A stretch of 64,000 nt of DNA, taken from positions 1 through 64,000 of the forward strand of contig JANXZX010000050.1 of the NCBI GenBank assembly GCA_025355325.1, written 5' to 3'. A program made the position numbers and the translations under genes. Positions 52,590 to 62,404 of the stretch are shown here, in pieces. The notes below the pieces were generated by a model. The model did no database searches and was not told where the DNA came from. It saw nothing but the letters and a program-made list of their open reading frames with translations. Within the stretch, counting starts at the first letter, position 1. Each line of letters begins with the position of its first letter. This DNA comes from Geobacteraceae bacterium (GTDB lineage Bacteria > Desulfobacterota > Desulfuromonadia > Geobacterales > Pseudopelobacteraceae).

Positions 52590-55500
52590 ATGAGCATACT
52601 TCCGAGACTTTTATTGTCAATACTGCTGGTTCTTTTTCTTTGTCAAATTCCGTCTTATGCCCAAATCAACGAAGCATCCATGCTGGAGCAAGGCAAGCTT
52701 CATCTAGGCACCGGCAAATATTATTATGCAAGCACCTGGCTTGAAAGAATTTTAAGAAACAATCCCGCCACTCAAAACCGGGAAGAAATATTAGTACTGT
52801 TATTGAAATCATATGCCTTGTCGGGACGGGAAGAGAGAGCTGGACAAACGCTGAAAATGCTTCTTAAAGAGTATCCTAAAACAGCTAATACTCTCGACCC
52901 CTCTCTTCTTAAAATAGCAGAAACCAGTTCTCAGGATGAATCAGATCCTCGTGAAAACGATACTCCAACCGCTCCATCGGGAAAAACCCCATCTCTTACT
53001 CCAATTGTCGAACCGAAAAAGGTGGCTGTGGCTGCAACACCAGCTGTTAAAACCGTACCCAAACCGGCAACTTCAGCAGCGGCTACTGTTGCTGCTGCAA
53101 AGAAAATTGCAGAACCGGAAAAGAAAGTTGTAGCTCCTGCTGCTCCGCAGACGCCAGCTGCACCGGTAAAACCAGCTAAACCGGCGGATATTGCCAAGCC
53201 CGCGACCCCAGTTGCTGAACCGGTAAAGGCTGCTACAGCAGCACCAACCACTAAAATTACTCCGAAACCAATTGAAACAGCGCTGTCACCTGTTCCGGTT
53301 ACTGTACTGGCAGTAAAACCAGCGGCATCAGCAGCAGTCGCTGTTGCAACTGCACTGAAAACTGCTGAATCGGAAAAGAAGCCAGCAGCGCCGGAAAAAC
53401 CGGCAAAACCGGTGGAGACTGCAAAGCCCGTTACTCCTGTAACTGAACCTGCAAAGGCGGTTACAGTCACGGCTCCAGCCGCTAAAACTGCTGCAAAGCC
53501 AGTTGAGACAGTTCTGGTTCCTACTCCGGCACCGGTCGTAAAACCGGCAGCATCGCCAGCGGTGGTTGCTGCTGCACAGAAAACTGTAGAAACTGAAAAG
53601 AAAGCAGCAATTCCTGCTGTTCCGCAAGCACCAGCAGCACCGGAAAAACCAGCAAAACCGGTGGAGATTGCCAAACCCGCGACCCCTGTCACAGAACCTG
53701 CAAAGATGGCCACAGCTGCGGCTCCAACCGCTAAAACTGCTGCAAAGCCAGTTGAGACAGCTCCTGTTCCTGTTCCGGCACCGCTCGCAAAACTGACTGC
53801 ATCACCAGCGGTGACAGTTGCTGCTACACAGAAGACTACAGAAACGGAAAAGAAAGCAGCGATTCCTGCTGTTCCGGTAAAACCAGCTAAACAAGTGGAG
53901 GCTGCCAAGCCCGCAACTCCAGTTGTCGAACCTGTAAAAGTAGCCACAGCACCAACCGTAAAACCGACAGCATCGTCGGCAGTGACTGATACTACGGCAC
54001 AGAAACCTGCGGAACCAGAAAAGAAAATAGCAGCCTCTGCTACTCCGCAGTTGCCAGCAAAACCAGTAGAGACTGCCAAGCCAGCACCTCCAGTTGCTGA
54101 ACAGGCAAAGCCCGTTACAGCATCAGTGCCACAAACAGTTAAAACCGCTCAAAAACCAACAGAAACAGTTCTGGTTACTGCTCCGGCACTAGTCGTAAAA
54201 CCGGCGGCAGCGCCAGCGGTAACTGTTGCAACAGTACAGAAAACTAAAGAACCGGAAAAGAAAACAGTTTCTGCCGCTCCACAGACACCTGTAACAACGG
54301 AAAAACCAGCAAAGCCGGTGGAGATTGCCAAGCCCGCAACGCCAGTCACAGAACCTGCAAAGACGGTTACTGCCACGACTCCAGCCGCTAAAACTGCTGC
54401 AAAGCCAGTTGAGACAGTTCTGGTCCCTTCTCCGGCTCCGGTCATAAAACCGGCTGCATCAGCAGCGATGACTGTTGCGGCTGCACAGAAAACTGCGGAG
54501 CCGGCAAAGGTTGCCACAGCTGCGGCTCCAGTCGCTAAAACTGTTCAAAAACCAACAGAGACAGTCCTGATCCCCGCTCCGGCACCGGTCGTAAAATCGG
54601 CAGCATCGCCAGCGGTAACTGTTGCGACCGCACAGAAAACTGCAGAACCGGAAAAGAAAACAGCAGTTCCTGCGACTCTACAGTCACCGGCAACACCGAT
54701 AAAACCAGCTAAACCGGTGGATACTGCCAAGCCTGTTTCTCCTGTTGTAGAACCGGCAAAGGTGGCCACAGCTGTGGTACCAGCCGCTAAGGCTACTCAA
54801 AAGCCAATTGAAACAGCTCTGATTCCTGCTCCGGTCGCAAAACCGACTGCATCACCAACGGTAACTGTTACGGCTGCACAGAAAACTATAGATCAGGAAA
54901 AGAATGCAACAGTTCCTGCTGCTCCGAAGTTGCCAGCAAAACCCGTAGAGACTGCCAAGCCAGCGCCTCCAGTTGCTGAAAAGGCAAAGCCAGTAACAGC
55001 AGCAGTACCACCAACAGTAAAAGCCGTTCAAAAACCAACTGATAAAGTTCTGGTTCCTGCTCCGGCACCAGTCGTAAAACCGGCAGCATCACCAGCGGCA
55101 ACTGTTGCGGCTGCACAGAAAACTATAGATCCGGAAAAGAAAGCAACAATTCCAGTGGCTCCGCAGACAACGGCAACACCGGCAAAACCAGCTAAACTGG
55201 TGGATACAGCCAAGCCCGCGACGCCAGTCACAGAACCTGCAAAAGCGGTTACTGCCACGGTTCCAGCCGCTAAAACTGCTGCAAAGCCAGTTGAGACAGT
55301 CCTGGTCCCTTCTCCGGCTCCGGTCATAAAACCGGCAGCATCGCCAGCGGTAACTGTTGCGGCCACACAGAAAACTGCGGAACCGGAAAAGAAAGTTGTA
55401 GTTCCTGCTGCTCCGCAGACACCTACAGCACCGACAAAACCAGCTAAACCAGTGGATACTGCCAAGCCTGTTACTCCAGTTGCTGAACCGGCAAAGGTGG

Positions 55501-58500
55501 CCACAGCGGTACCAGTCGATAAGACTGTTTCAAAACCAACAGTGACAGATCTGATCCCTGCTCCGGCACCAGCCGTAAAACCGTCAGCATCGCCAGCGGT
55601 GACTGTTGCAACTGCAAAGAAAGCCGCAGAATCGGAAATGAAAACCGAAGTCCCTGTGACTCCGCAAGCACCAACAGCACCTAAAAAACCAGCTAAACCG
55701 GTGGAGACTACAAAGCCTGCGACTCCAGTTGTCGAACCGGCAAAGGCTGCCACGGCTGCGGCTCCAGCCATTAAGACAGCACAAAAGCCAGTTGAAACAG
55801 CTCTGCTTCCTGTTCCGGCACCGGTTGTAAAACCGCCTGCATCGCCAGCGGTAACAGTTGCAACTGCACAGAAAGCCGCAGAACCGGAAAAGAAAGCAGC
55901 AGTGCCTGCTGCTCCGCAAGCACCAGCAGCACCCGAAAAAACTGCAAAACCAGTAGAGACTGCCAAGCCCACGACTCCAGTTACTGAACCTGTAAAGGTA
56001 GCCACAGCACCAACCGTAAAACCGACAGCATCACCGGCAGTGACTGTTGCTAAAGTACAGAAACCTTCGGAACCAGAAAAGAAAACAGCAGCCTCTGCTA
56101 CTCCGCAGTTACCTGCAAAACCAGTAGAGACTGCCAAGCCAGCGACTCCAGTTGCTGAACAGGCAAAGCTCGTTACAGCATCAGTGCCACAAACAGTTAA
56201 AACCGCTCAAAAACCAACAGAAACAGTTCTGGTTCCCGTTCCGGTTCCTGTTCCGGTTGTAAAACCGTCAGCATTGCCAGCGGTGACTGTTACTGCTGCA
56301 CAGAAAACTGCAGAACCGGAAAAGAAAACCGCAGTTCCTGCAACTCCACAGGCGCCTGTAACACCTACAAAACCTGCTAAACCGATGGAGACTGCCAAGC
56401 CCGTTTCTCCTGTAGTCGAACCGGCAAAGGTGGCCACAGCTGTGGTACCAGCCGATAAGGCTACTCAAAAGCCAATTGAAACAGCTCTGATTCCTTCTCC
56501 AGCACCGGCCGTAAAACCGGCAGCATCTCCAACGGTAACTGTTGCGGCTGCACAGAAAACTGCGGAGCCAGAAAAGAAAGCAGCGATTCCTGCTGTTCCT
56601 CAGACACCAGCTGCTCCGGTAAAACCGGTGGAGACTGCCAAGCCCGCGACTCCAGTCACAGTACCTGCAAAGGTGGCCACAGCTGCCGCTCCAACCGCTA
56701 AAACTGCTGCAAAGCCAGTTGAGACAGCTCTGGTTCCTGCTCCGGCACTGGTCATAAAACCGGTAGCATCGCCAGCGGTCACTGTTGCAGCTGCACTGAA
56801 AACTGTAGAACCTGAAAAGAAAGCAGTCCCTGCCGCTCCACAGACACCTGTAACACCGACAAAACCAGCTAAACCGCTGGAGACTGCCAAGCCAGCGCCT
56901 CCAGTTGCTGAACAGGCAAAGCCCGTTACAGCATCAGTGCCACGAACAGTTAAAACCGCTCAAAAACCAACAGAAACAGTTCTGGTTCCTGTTCCGGCAC
57001 CAGTCGTAAAACCGTCAGCATCACCAGCGGTAACTGTTGCAGCTGCACAGAAAATTGTAGAGCCGGAAAAGAAAGTTGTAGTTCCTGCAACTCCACATGC
57101 ACCTGTAGCACCGGCAAAGCCAGCTAAACCGGTGGAGACTGCCAAGCCCGTTACTCCTGTAGTCGAACCGGCAAAGGTGGCCACAGCTGTGGTACCAGCC
57201 ACTAAGGCTACTAAAAAGCCAGCTGAGACAGCACTGGTTCCAACTCCGGCAACGGTCGTAAAACCGGCAGCATCACCTGCGGTAACTGTTGCGGCTCCAC
57301 AGAAAACTGCGGAACCGGAAAAGAAAACCGTCTCTGCCGCTCCACAGACACCTGTAACACCGGAAAAACCAGCAAAGCCGGTGGAGATTGCCAAGCCTGC
57401 GCCTCCAGTTGCTGAACCGGCTAAGGCAGTTACAGCCTCGGCTCCAGCCGCTAAAACTGCTGCAAAGCCAGTTGAGACAGCTCTGGTTCCTGCACCGGCA
57501 CCGGTCGTAAAACCGGCAGCATTACCAGCGGTAACTATTGCGGCTGCACAGAAAATTGCAGAACCGGAAAAGAAAACCGCAGTTCCTGTGACTCTGCAAG
57601 CACCAACAGAACCAACAGAACCAACAGCACCTACAAAACAAGCTAAACCGGTGGAGACTGCCAAGCCCGCAACCTCGGTCACAGCCCCTTCAAAGGCAGT
57701 TACAGCCTCGGCTCCAGCCGCTAAAACTGTTCCAAAACCAACAGAGACAGCTCTGGTTCCTGCTCTGGCACCGGTCGTAAAACCGGCAGCATCGCCAGCA
57801 GCAACTGTTACAGCAGCACAAAAAACTAAAGAACCGGAAAAGAAAACAGCCCCTGCTGCTCCGCAGTTGCCAGCAGCACCCGAAAAACCAGCAAGACCAG
57901 CAGAGATTGCCAAGCTAATGCCTCCAGTTGCTGAAAAGGCAAAACCCGTTACAGCAGCAATTCCACCAACAATTAATACCGCTCAAAAACCAAAAGAGAC
58001 ATTTCTAGTTCCTGCTCCGGCACCAGTCGTAAAAACGTCAGCATCACCAACGGTAACTGTTGCAACTGCACAGAAAGCCGCAGCACCTGAAAAAACAGCA
58101 AAACCGGTGGAGACTGCCAAACCAATGACTCCAGTTGCGGAACCGGCAAAGCCCACCACAGCCGCGGTACCTGCCACTAAGGCTACTGCAAAACCAACTG
58201 AGACAGTTCCGGTTCCTGCTCCGGTACCGGTTGTAAAACCGTCAGCATCACCAGCGGTGACTGTTGTTACTGCACAGAAAATTGCAGAACCGGAAAAGAA
58301 AACCGCAGTTCCTGTGACTCCGCAAGCACCAACAGCACCTACAAAATCAGCTAAAATAGTGGATACTGCCAAGCCTGTTACTCCAGTTCTCGAACTGGCA
58401 AAGGCAACTACAGCAACAACGGCACCAGTCGTTAAGACTGTTCCAAAACCAGCAGAAGCTGTCCAGGTTCCTTCACCAGCACCGGTCGCAAAGCCATCAG

Positions 58501-60329
58501 CATCACCAGAGGTGACCGTTGCTGCTACACAGAAAACTACAGAACCGGAAAAGAAAGCAGCGATTCCTGCTTTTCCTCAGACACCTGTAACACCGACAAA
58601 ACCTGCTAAACAGTTGGAGACTGCCAAGCCCGCGACTCCAGTCACAGAACCGGCAAAGGCTGCCACAGCAACAGCCGTTAAAACAGTTCCAAAACCAACT
58701 GAGACAGCTCTGATCCCTGCTCCGGCACCGGTAATAAATCCGGCAGCATTGCCAGCGGTAACTGTTGCAACTGCACAGAAAGGCGCAGCACCGGAAAAAA
58801 CAGCAAAACCGGTGGAGACTGCCAAGCCAATGACTCCAGTTGCTGAACAGGCAAAGCCCACCACAGCTGCGGTACCTGCCACTAAGGCTACTGCAAAACC
58901 AACTGAGACAGTTCTGGTTCCTGCTCCGGCACCAGTCGTAAAACCGTCAGCATCACCAACGTTAACTGTTGCGGCTGCACAGAAAACTGCAGAACCGGAA
59001 AAGAAAGCAGCCTCTGCCGCTCCACAGACACCTGTAACACCGACAAAACCAGCTAAACCGGTGGAGACTGCCAAGCCCGTTTCTCCTGTTGTCGAACCGG
59101 CTAAGGTGGCCACAGTTGTGGTACCAGCCGCTAAGGCTACTCCAAAACCCATTGAAACAGCTCTGATTCCTGCTCCGGTCGCAAAACCGACTACATCACC
59201 AACGGTTACTGTTGCAGCTGCACAGAAAACTACAGAACCGGATAAGAAAGCAGTAGCCCCTGCTACTCCGAAGTTGCCAGCAAAACCTGTAGAGACTGCC
59301 AAGCCAGCGTCTCCAGTTGCTGAAAAGGCAAAGCCAGTTACAGCAGCAGTGCCACCAACAGTTAAAGCCGCTCAAAAACCAACAGAGACAGTTCTGTTTC
59401 CAACTCCGGCACCGGTTGTAAAACCGGCAGCATCACCGACAGTAACTGTTGCAACTGCACAGAAAACTGCAGAACCGGAAAAGAAAGCAACAGTTCCTGC
59501 AACTCCACAGGCACCTGTAGCACCGGCAAAGCCGACTAAAGCAGTGGATACCGCCAAACCCACGCCTCCAGTTGCTGAGCCGGTAAAGGTGGCAGTTGCG
59601 ACACCAACCGTTAAAGCCGCTACAAAACCAGCAGAAACCGCTCTGATTTCTTCTCCGGCACCAATTGCAATAACAGCGGCAACGCCCATAATAACTGCAT
59701 TGGTTGTACCGAAAATAGCCGAACCGGCAAAACCATCACCCGTTCCTTCTACTTCACAGATTCCTGTTTCATCTCAGGTTAGTGATAAGAAAAAATCCGG
59801 CTCAGAGGTGAAAACAGAGGAATCAGCAAAATTTGTAACGTACACTCTTGATGTTGGAGAATATGTAGAGAAATCGGCTATGATCGATGTTATTAGTAAA
59901 ATCAATAAATCCGGACTTTCTCCAATGCTTGAGCAGGTGCTAAAGACTGAAAAACCAGTTATTCGCTTATTTATCGCTGAATTTTCTGATCAGGAATCGG
60001 CACGGAAACAGCAGCAAAAACTGCGAGCCGCCAATGCAGACAGTTTTATGCTAATAGAGGGGAACAAAAAGGCACATGTTTATGCAGGATCTTACTTCGA
60101 TGAGAGTGAGGCGACAAAAGAACAAAAACGGTTAACCAATCTGGGCATTACCTCGACCCTTAAGAAATCAGAGGTTTCAATACCAACATATCTATTAACT
60201 GCCGGCAACTTTACATCTCGGGAAGCAGCCCAGGAAATGGCAAAGAAATTGTGGATTCAGGGGATAAAAACATCCGTTATCACTCAGCGATCTTTAAGAA
60301 ATCCACTTGCAAAACAACCAGCCAAGTAA
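52590..60329 (+). CDS. Giant exported repeat protein: signal peptide, TPR-like region, ~2200-aa Ala/Pro/Lys/Thr-rich repeats, C-terminal SPOR-like region
   Basis: 2579-aa uninterrupted ORF; MSILPRLLLSILLVLFLCQIPSYAQ signal; YYYASTWLERILRNNP...SGREERAGQTLKMLLKEYPK; C-term IRLFIAEFSDQESARKQQQKLRAANADSFMLIEGNKKAHVYAGSYFDESEATKEQKRL...YLLTAGNFTSREAAQEMAKKL SPOR-type pattern. Confidence 0.9.
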   Translation: MSILPRLLLSILLVLFLCQIPSYAQINEASMLEQGKLHLGTGKYYYASTWLERILRNNPATQNREEILVLLLKSYALSGREERAGQTLKMLLKEYPKTANTLDPSLLKIAETSSQDESDPRENDTPTAPSGKTPSLTPIVEPKKVAVAATPAVKTVPKPATSAAATVAAAKKIAEPEKKVVAPAAPQTPAAPVKPAKPADIAKPATPVAEPVKAATAAPTTKITPKPIETALSPVPVTVLAVKPAASAAVAVATALKTAESEKKPAAPEKPAKPVETAKPVTPVTEPAKAVTVTAPAAKTAAKPVETVLVPTPAPVVKPAASPAVVAAAQKTVETEKKAAIPAVPQAPAAPEKPAKPVEIAKPATPVTEPAKMATAAAPTAKTAAKPVETAPVPVPAPLAKLTASPAVTVAATQKTTETEKKAAIPAVPVKPAKQVEAAKPATPVVEPVKVATAPTVKPTASSAVTDTTAQKPAEPEKKIAASATPQLPAKPVETAKPAPPVAEQAKPVTASVPQTVKTAQKPTETVLVTAPALVVKPAAAPAVTVATVQKTKEPEKKTVSAAPQTPVTTEKPAKPVEIAKPATPVTEPAKTVTATTPAAKTAAKPVETVLVPSPAPVIKPAASAAMTVAAAQKTAEPAKVATAAAPVAKTVQKPTETVLIPAPAPVVKSAASPAVTVATAQKTAEPEKKTAVPATLQSPATPIKPAKPVDTAKPVSPVVEPAKVATAVVPAAKATQKPIETALIPAPVAKPTASPTVTVTAAQKTIDQEKNATVPAAPKLPAKPVETAKPAPPVAEKAKPVTAAVPPTVKAVQKPTDKVLVPAPAPVVKPAASPAATVAAAQKTIDPEKKATIPVAPQTTATPAKPAKLVDTAKPATPVTEPAKAVTATVPAAKTAAKPVETVLVPSPAPVIKPAASPAVTVAATQKTAEPEKKVVVPAAPQTPTAPTKPAKPVDTAKPVTPVAEPAKVATAVPVDKTVSKPTVTDLIPAPAPAVKPSASPAVTVATAKKAAESEMKTEVPVTPQAPTAPKKPAKPVETTKPATPVVEPAKAATAAAPAIKTAQKPVETALLPVPAPVVKPPASPAVTVATAQKAAEPEKKAAVPAAPQAPAAPEKTAKPVETAKPTTPVTEPVKVATAPTVKPTASPAVTVAKVQKPSEPEKKTAASATPQLPAKPVETAKPATPVAEQAKLVTASVPQTVKTAQKPTETVLVPVPVPVPVVKPSALPAVTVTAAQKTAEPEKKTAVPATPQAPVTPTKPAKPMETAKPVSPVVEPAKVATAVVPADKATQKPIETALIPSPAPAVKPAASPTVTVAAAQKTAEPEKKAAIPAVPQTPAAPVKPVETAKPATPVTVPAKVATAAAPTAKTAAKPVETALVPAPALVIKPVASPAVTVAAALKTVEPEKKAVPAAPQTPVTPTKPAKPLETAKPAPPVAEQAKPVTASVPRTVKTAQKPTETVLVPVPAPVVKPSASPAVTVAAAQKIVEPEKKVVVPATPHAPVAPAKPAKPVETAKPVTPVVEPAKVATAVVPATKATKKPAETALVPTPATVVKPAASPAVTVAAPQKTAEPEKKTVSAAPQTPVTPEKPAKPVEIAKPAPPVAEPAKAVTASAPAAKTAAKPVETALVPAPAPVVKPAALPAVTIAAAQKIAEPEKKTAVPVTLQAPTEPTEPTAPTKQAKPVETAKPATSVTAPSKAVTASAPAAKTVPKPTETALVPALAPVVKPAASPAATVTAAQKTKEPEKKTAPAAPQLPAAPEKPARPAEIAKLMPPVAEKAKPVTAAIPPTINTAQKPKETFLVPAPAPVVKTSASPTVTVATAQKAAAPEKTAKPVETAKPMTPVAEPAKPTTAAVPATKATAKPTETVPVPAPVPVVKPSASPAVTVVTAQKIAEPEKKTAVPVTPQAPTAPTKSAKIVDTAKPVTPVLELAKATTATTAPVVKTVPKPAEAVQVPSPAPVAKPSASPEVTVAATQKTTEPEKKAAIPAFPQTPVTPTKPAKQLETAKPATPVTEPAKAATATAVKTVPKPTETALIPAPAPVINPAALPAVTVATAQKGAAPEKTAKPVETAKPMTPVAEQAKPTTAAVPATKATAKPTETVLVPAPAPVVKPSASPTLTVAAAQKTAEPEKKAASAAPQTPVTPTKPAKPVETAKPVSPVVEPAKVATVVVPAAKATPKPIETALIPAPVAKPTTSPTVTVAAAQKTTEPDKKAVAPATPKLPAKPVETAKPASPVAEKAKPVTAAVPPTVKAAQKPTETVLFPTPAPVVKPAASPTVTVATAQKTAEPEKKATVPATPQAPVAPAKPTKAVDTAKPTPPVAEPVKVAVATPTVKAATKPAETALISSPAPIAITAATPIITALVVPKIAEPAKPSPVPSTSQIPVSSQVSDKKKSGSEVKTEESAKFVTYTLDVGEYVEKSAMIDVISKINKSGLSPMLEQVLKTEKPVIRLFIAEFSDQESARKQQQKLRAANADSFMLIEGNKKAHVYAGSYFDESEATKEQKRLTNLGITSTLKKSEVSIPTYLLTAGNFTSREAAQEMAKKLWIQGIKTSVITQRSLRNPLAKQPAK
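53020..59750 (+). repeat. Intragenic degenerate tandem repeat array (about 26 units, mostly ~75-85 aa / 225-255 bp)
   Basis: Unit consensus KPxETALVPAPAPVVKPAASPAVTVAAAQKTAEPEKKxAVPAAPQxPxAPxKPAKPVETAKPxTPVxEPAKVATAxxPAxKTAA; units counted by hand. Confidence 0.92.
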
Positions 60330-60369
60330 CTGCCTGAAGAACAGTACGGCAGGGCTTGAACGCACACTT

Positions 60370-62300
60370 ATCGGGTAGGAGGCGAAATTTCTTTCGCCGT
60401 CCTCCCACACCACCGTGCGTACGGTTCCGTACACGGCGGTTCATGAAGTGTGTTGAAGTCGGTGGTGCTGGCTCATAAGTGATACCAACCCCAGTTTGTC
60501 GAAGTAGGATTTCGGAACAGCTTTATTCATATGCGAGGCCCCTGCATTCCACCAGGGGCCTCGGCCGTTTGTGGCCGACCGCCATGCCGTGGTTTCCGAT
60601 AATCCCCGGCGCATCAAGTTCTTTGCTCGCGTGTAGGAGCGCTTCCACTGCTTCCAGAGTATGCAACGCAGTTTCCGCCTCAGCCATCCGTCCAGTTCAT
60701 CGAAAATTCCTTTTACTTCCGCATAACGGAAATAAATCATCCAACCCCTTAATTTCGGGATGACTTCTTTGATGGTCGTCTGGATGTTCTTACCCCTGCC
60801 CCGCCTGAAGATCATCTTGAGGTTGGCCTTGAGTCTGGCAACCGCTTTCTTCGCCACGGTAAGTCGTGGCTTGTGATGCCAGGTCATGCTGTAGCTCAGA
60901 AACGACCTTTTCCACGGACGGTCTACCGCGCTTTTGGCTTGGTTGACCTTGAGCTTGAGCCGTTCGGACAGGTAGCTGGTGATGGAATCCATAACTCTTT
61001 CGCCGCTTGTCCGGGTTGCAACGTATATGTTGCAGTCGTCGGCGTAGCGACAGAAGCTGTGGCCCCTTCTTTCCAGTTCCTTGTCCAGTTCGTCGAGGAG
61101 GATGTTGGACAGCAATGGCGAGAGCGGCCCGCCTTGCGGCGTCCCCTCTGTTCGTGCTGTGGTTAATCCTCCTTCGAGTATTCCTGCCTTGAGGTAGCTA
61201 TCGATAAGAGACAGCACCTGTTTGTCTCCGACTTTGCGCTTCACCAGTGACATAAGAGTGTCGTGGTGGACGCGGTCAAAGAATTTCTCAAGGTCAATAT
61301 CGACCACCCACCTGAGGCTATTCGCTACATGTTTCTGTGCTGCTTTGACCGCTTGATGGGCACTCCTTCCGGGACGAAACCCGTAGGAGCTTTCCGAGAA
61401 ACCAGGATCGAATAACGGGCTTAAAACCTGCTGCACCGCCTGCTGAATGAGTCGGTCAAGGACAGTTGGGATACCCAGCATCCGTGTGCCACCTCCCGGT
61501 TTGGGAATTTCTACTTTCAGTACCGGTTGCGGGAGGTATTTCCCCGTCAGCAGTTCTTCTTTGATGCGCGCCCATTCTTCCTGTAGGTGGCCTTTCAGGG
61601 CCGTTACCGGCATCTCATCGACACCGGACGCGCCTTTGTTGGATACTACACGAGAGTACGCCGCCATCATGTTGCCGCGACTGACTATCTTCTCCATCAG
61701 TAACGTTGCCGCTTCCGGCCAGTGAGTTGCTTTCCTTCCCGTGACGTTTGCCGCACCGCCCCCATACTCTCGCGATTTCTGACCGCTACCCTCCGGGGTG
61801 GCACCGAGCATCTCAACCCGGTCTTCTGCTGCTCCTGTCGTCATCTAAATTCAAGGCTCCTGTCCGATTACTTCATGTTCAGCCCTTTGTCGGGTGGTTA
61901 ATTCGACTCATATGGCTTCTGCTTACTTCTGAAAACCCATCCCGACGCCTCTCGACGCCGGTAGCACAAAGGCAGGTTTACAGACCTCCCAGGGTAATTC
62001 ACGTGACCTTCATCCCATATACCCGCCGCATCTACAGCCACATCCTCCTGAATGGTTATCGGGCTTTGAAGACATTTGCCTTCTCGCCCGGATATGACTG
62101 CCTCATATGCGATTCCTGTCCGTCGGGCCAGGACTTTGCCTGCGGCTTCCTTCAGATTCCGTCTCACGACGGACACCCTTGCCGTCCGGCTATCGGTTCC
62201 CACCATCAGGGTACGAAGAGGACTTACACCTCCAAGTCACCAATCAGCCACCATAGCTGATTGGATGGCGCTTACGCGCCACGCGCCATGCCTGGCGCAC
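60370..62300 (-). mobile_element. Group II intron, class C-like
   Basis: Minus strand starts GTGCGCCAGGCATGGCG at 62300 directly after a terminator hairpin; ends ...domain V-like GAACCGCCGTGTACGGAACCGTACGCACGGTGGTGTGGGAGGACGG then CTCCTACCCGAT at 60370; encodes RT/maturase. Confidence 0.9.
60441..61844 (-). CDS. ltrA: Group II intron-encoded reverse transcriptase/maturase
   Basis: [12 protein letters not shown] catalytic motif, [32 protein letters not shown] maturase region [38 protein letters not shown]; no evident C-terminal HNH endonuclease. Confidence 0.97.
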   Translation of the reverse strand: MTTGAAEDRVEMLGATPEGSGQKSREYGGGAANVTGRKATHWPEAATLLMEKIVSRGNMMAAYSRVVSNKGASGVDEMPVTALKGHLQEEWARIKEELLTGKYLPQPVLKVEIPKPGGGTRMLGIPTVLDRLIQQAVQQVLSPLFDPGFSESSYGFRPGRSAHQAVKAAQKHVANSLRWVVDIDLEKFFDRVHHDTLMSLVKRKVGDKQVLSLIDSYLKAGILEGGLTTARTEGTPQGGPLSPLLSNILLDELDKELERRGHSFCRYADDCNIYVATRTSGERVMDSITSYLSERLKLKVNQAKSAVDRPWKRSFLSYSMTWHHKPRLTVAKKAVARLKANLKMIFRRGRGKNIQTTIKEVIPKLRGWMIYFRYAEVKGIFDELDGWLRRKLRCILWKQWKRSYTRAKNLMRRGLSETTAWRSATNGRGPWWNAGASHMNKAVPKSYFDKLGLVSLMSQHHRLQHTS

Positions 62301-62306
62301 AAATCG

Positions 62307-62334
62307 AAAGCCCCAAGGTTTCCCTTGGGGCTTT
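62307..62334 (-). terminator. Intrinsic terminator downstream of the OFA transporter gene
   Basis: Minus strand AAAGCCCCAAGG GAAA CCTTGGGGCTTT, perfect 12-bp stem. Confidence 0.9.
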
Positions 62335-62404
62335 CCTGTTAATGGCAGTAAACAGTGCCGATTGGCTTGGTACAGGTTCAGCAGGTTAAAAGGTGATTCT
62401 GTTA

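Noticed and set aside
52931-59689. Series of long minus-strand ORFs (up to 382 aa) with Gly/Ala/Phe/Thr repeats (e.g. GFAGFVGVAGACGAAGTAVFFSGSAVFCAVATVTAGDA)
   Set aside because: They are exact antisense of the giant repeat gene. Codon bias in Lys/Pro/Ala-rich repeats leaves the complementary frame free of stops. The sense frame has a signal peptide and folded termini; the antisense ORFs do not.
61898-62206. 102-aa minus-strand ORF upstream of the RT
   Set aside because: Lies in the intron's structured 5' region (domain I area); most likely ribozyme RNA, not protein.
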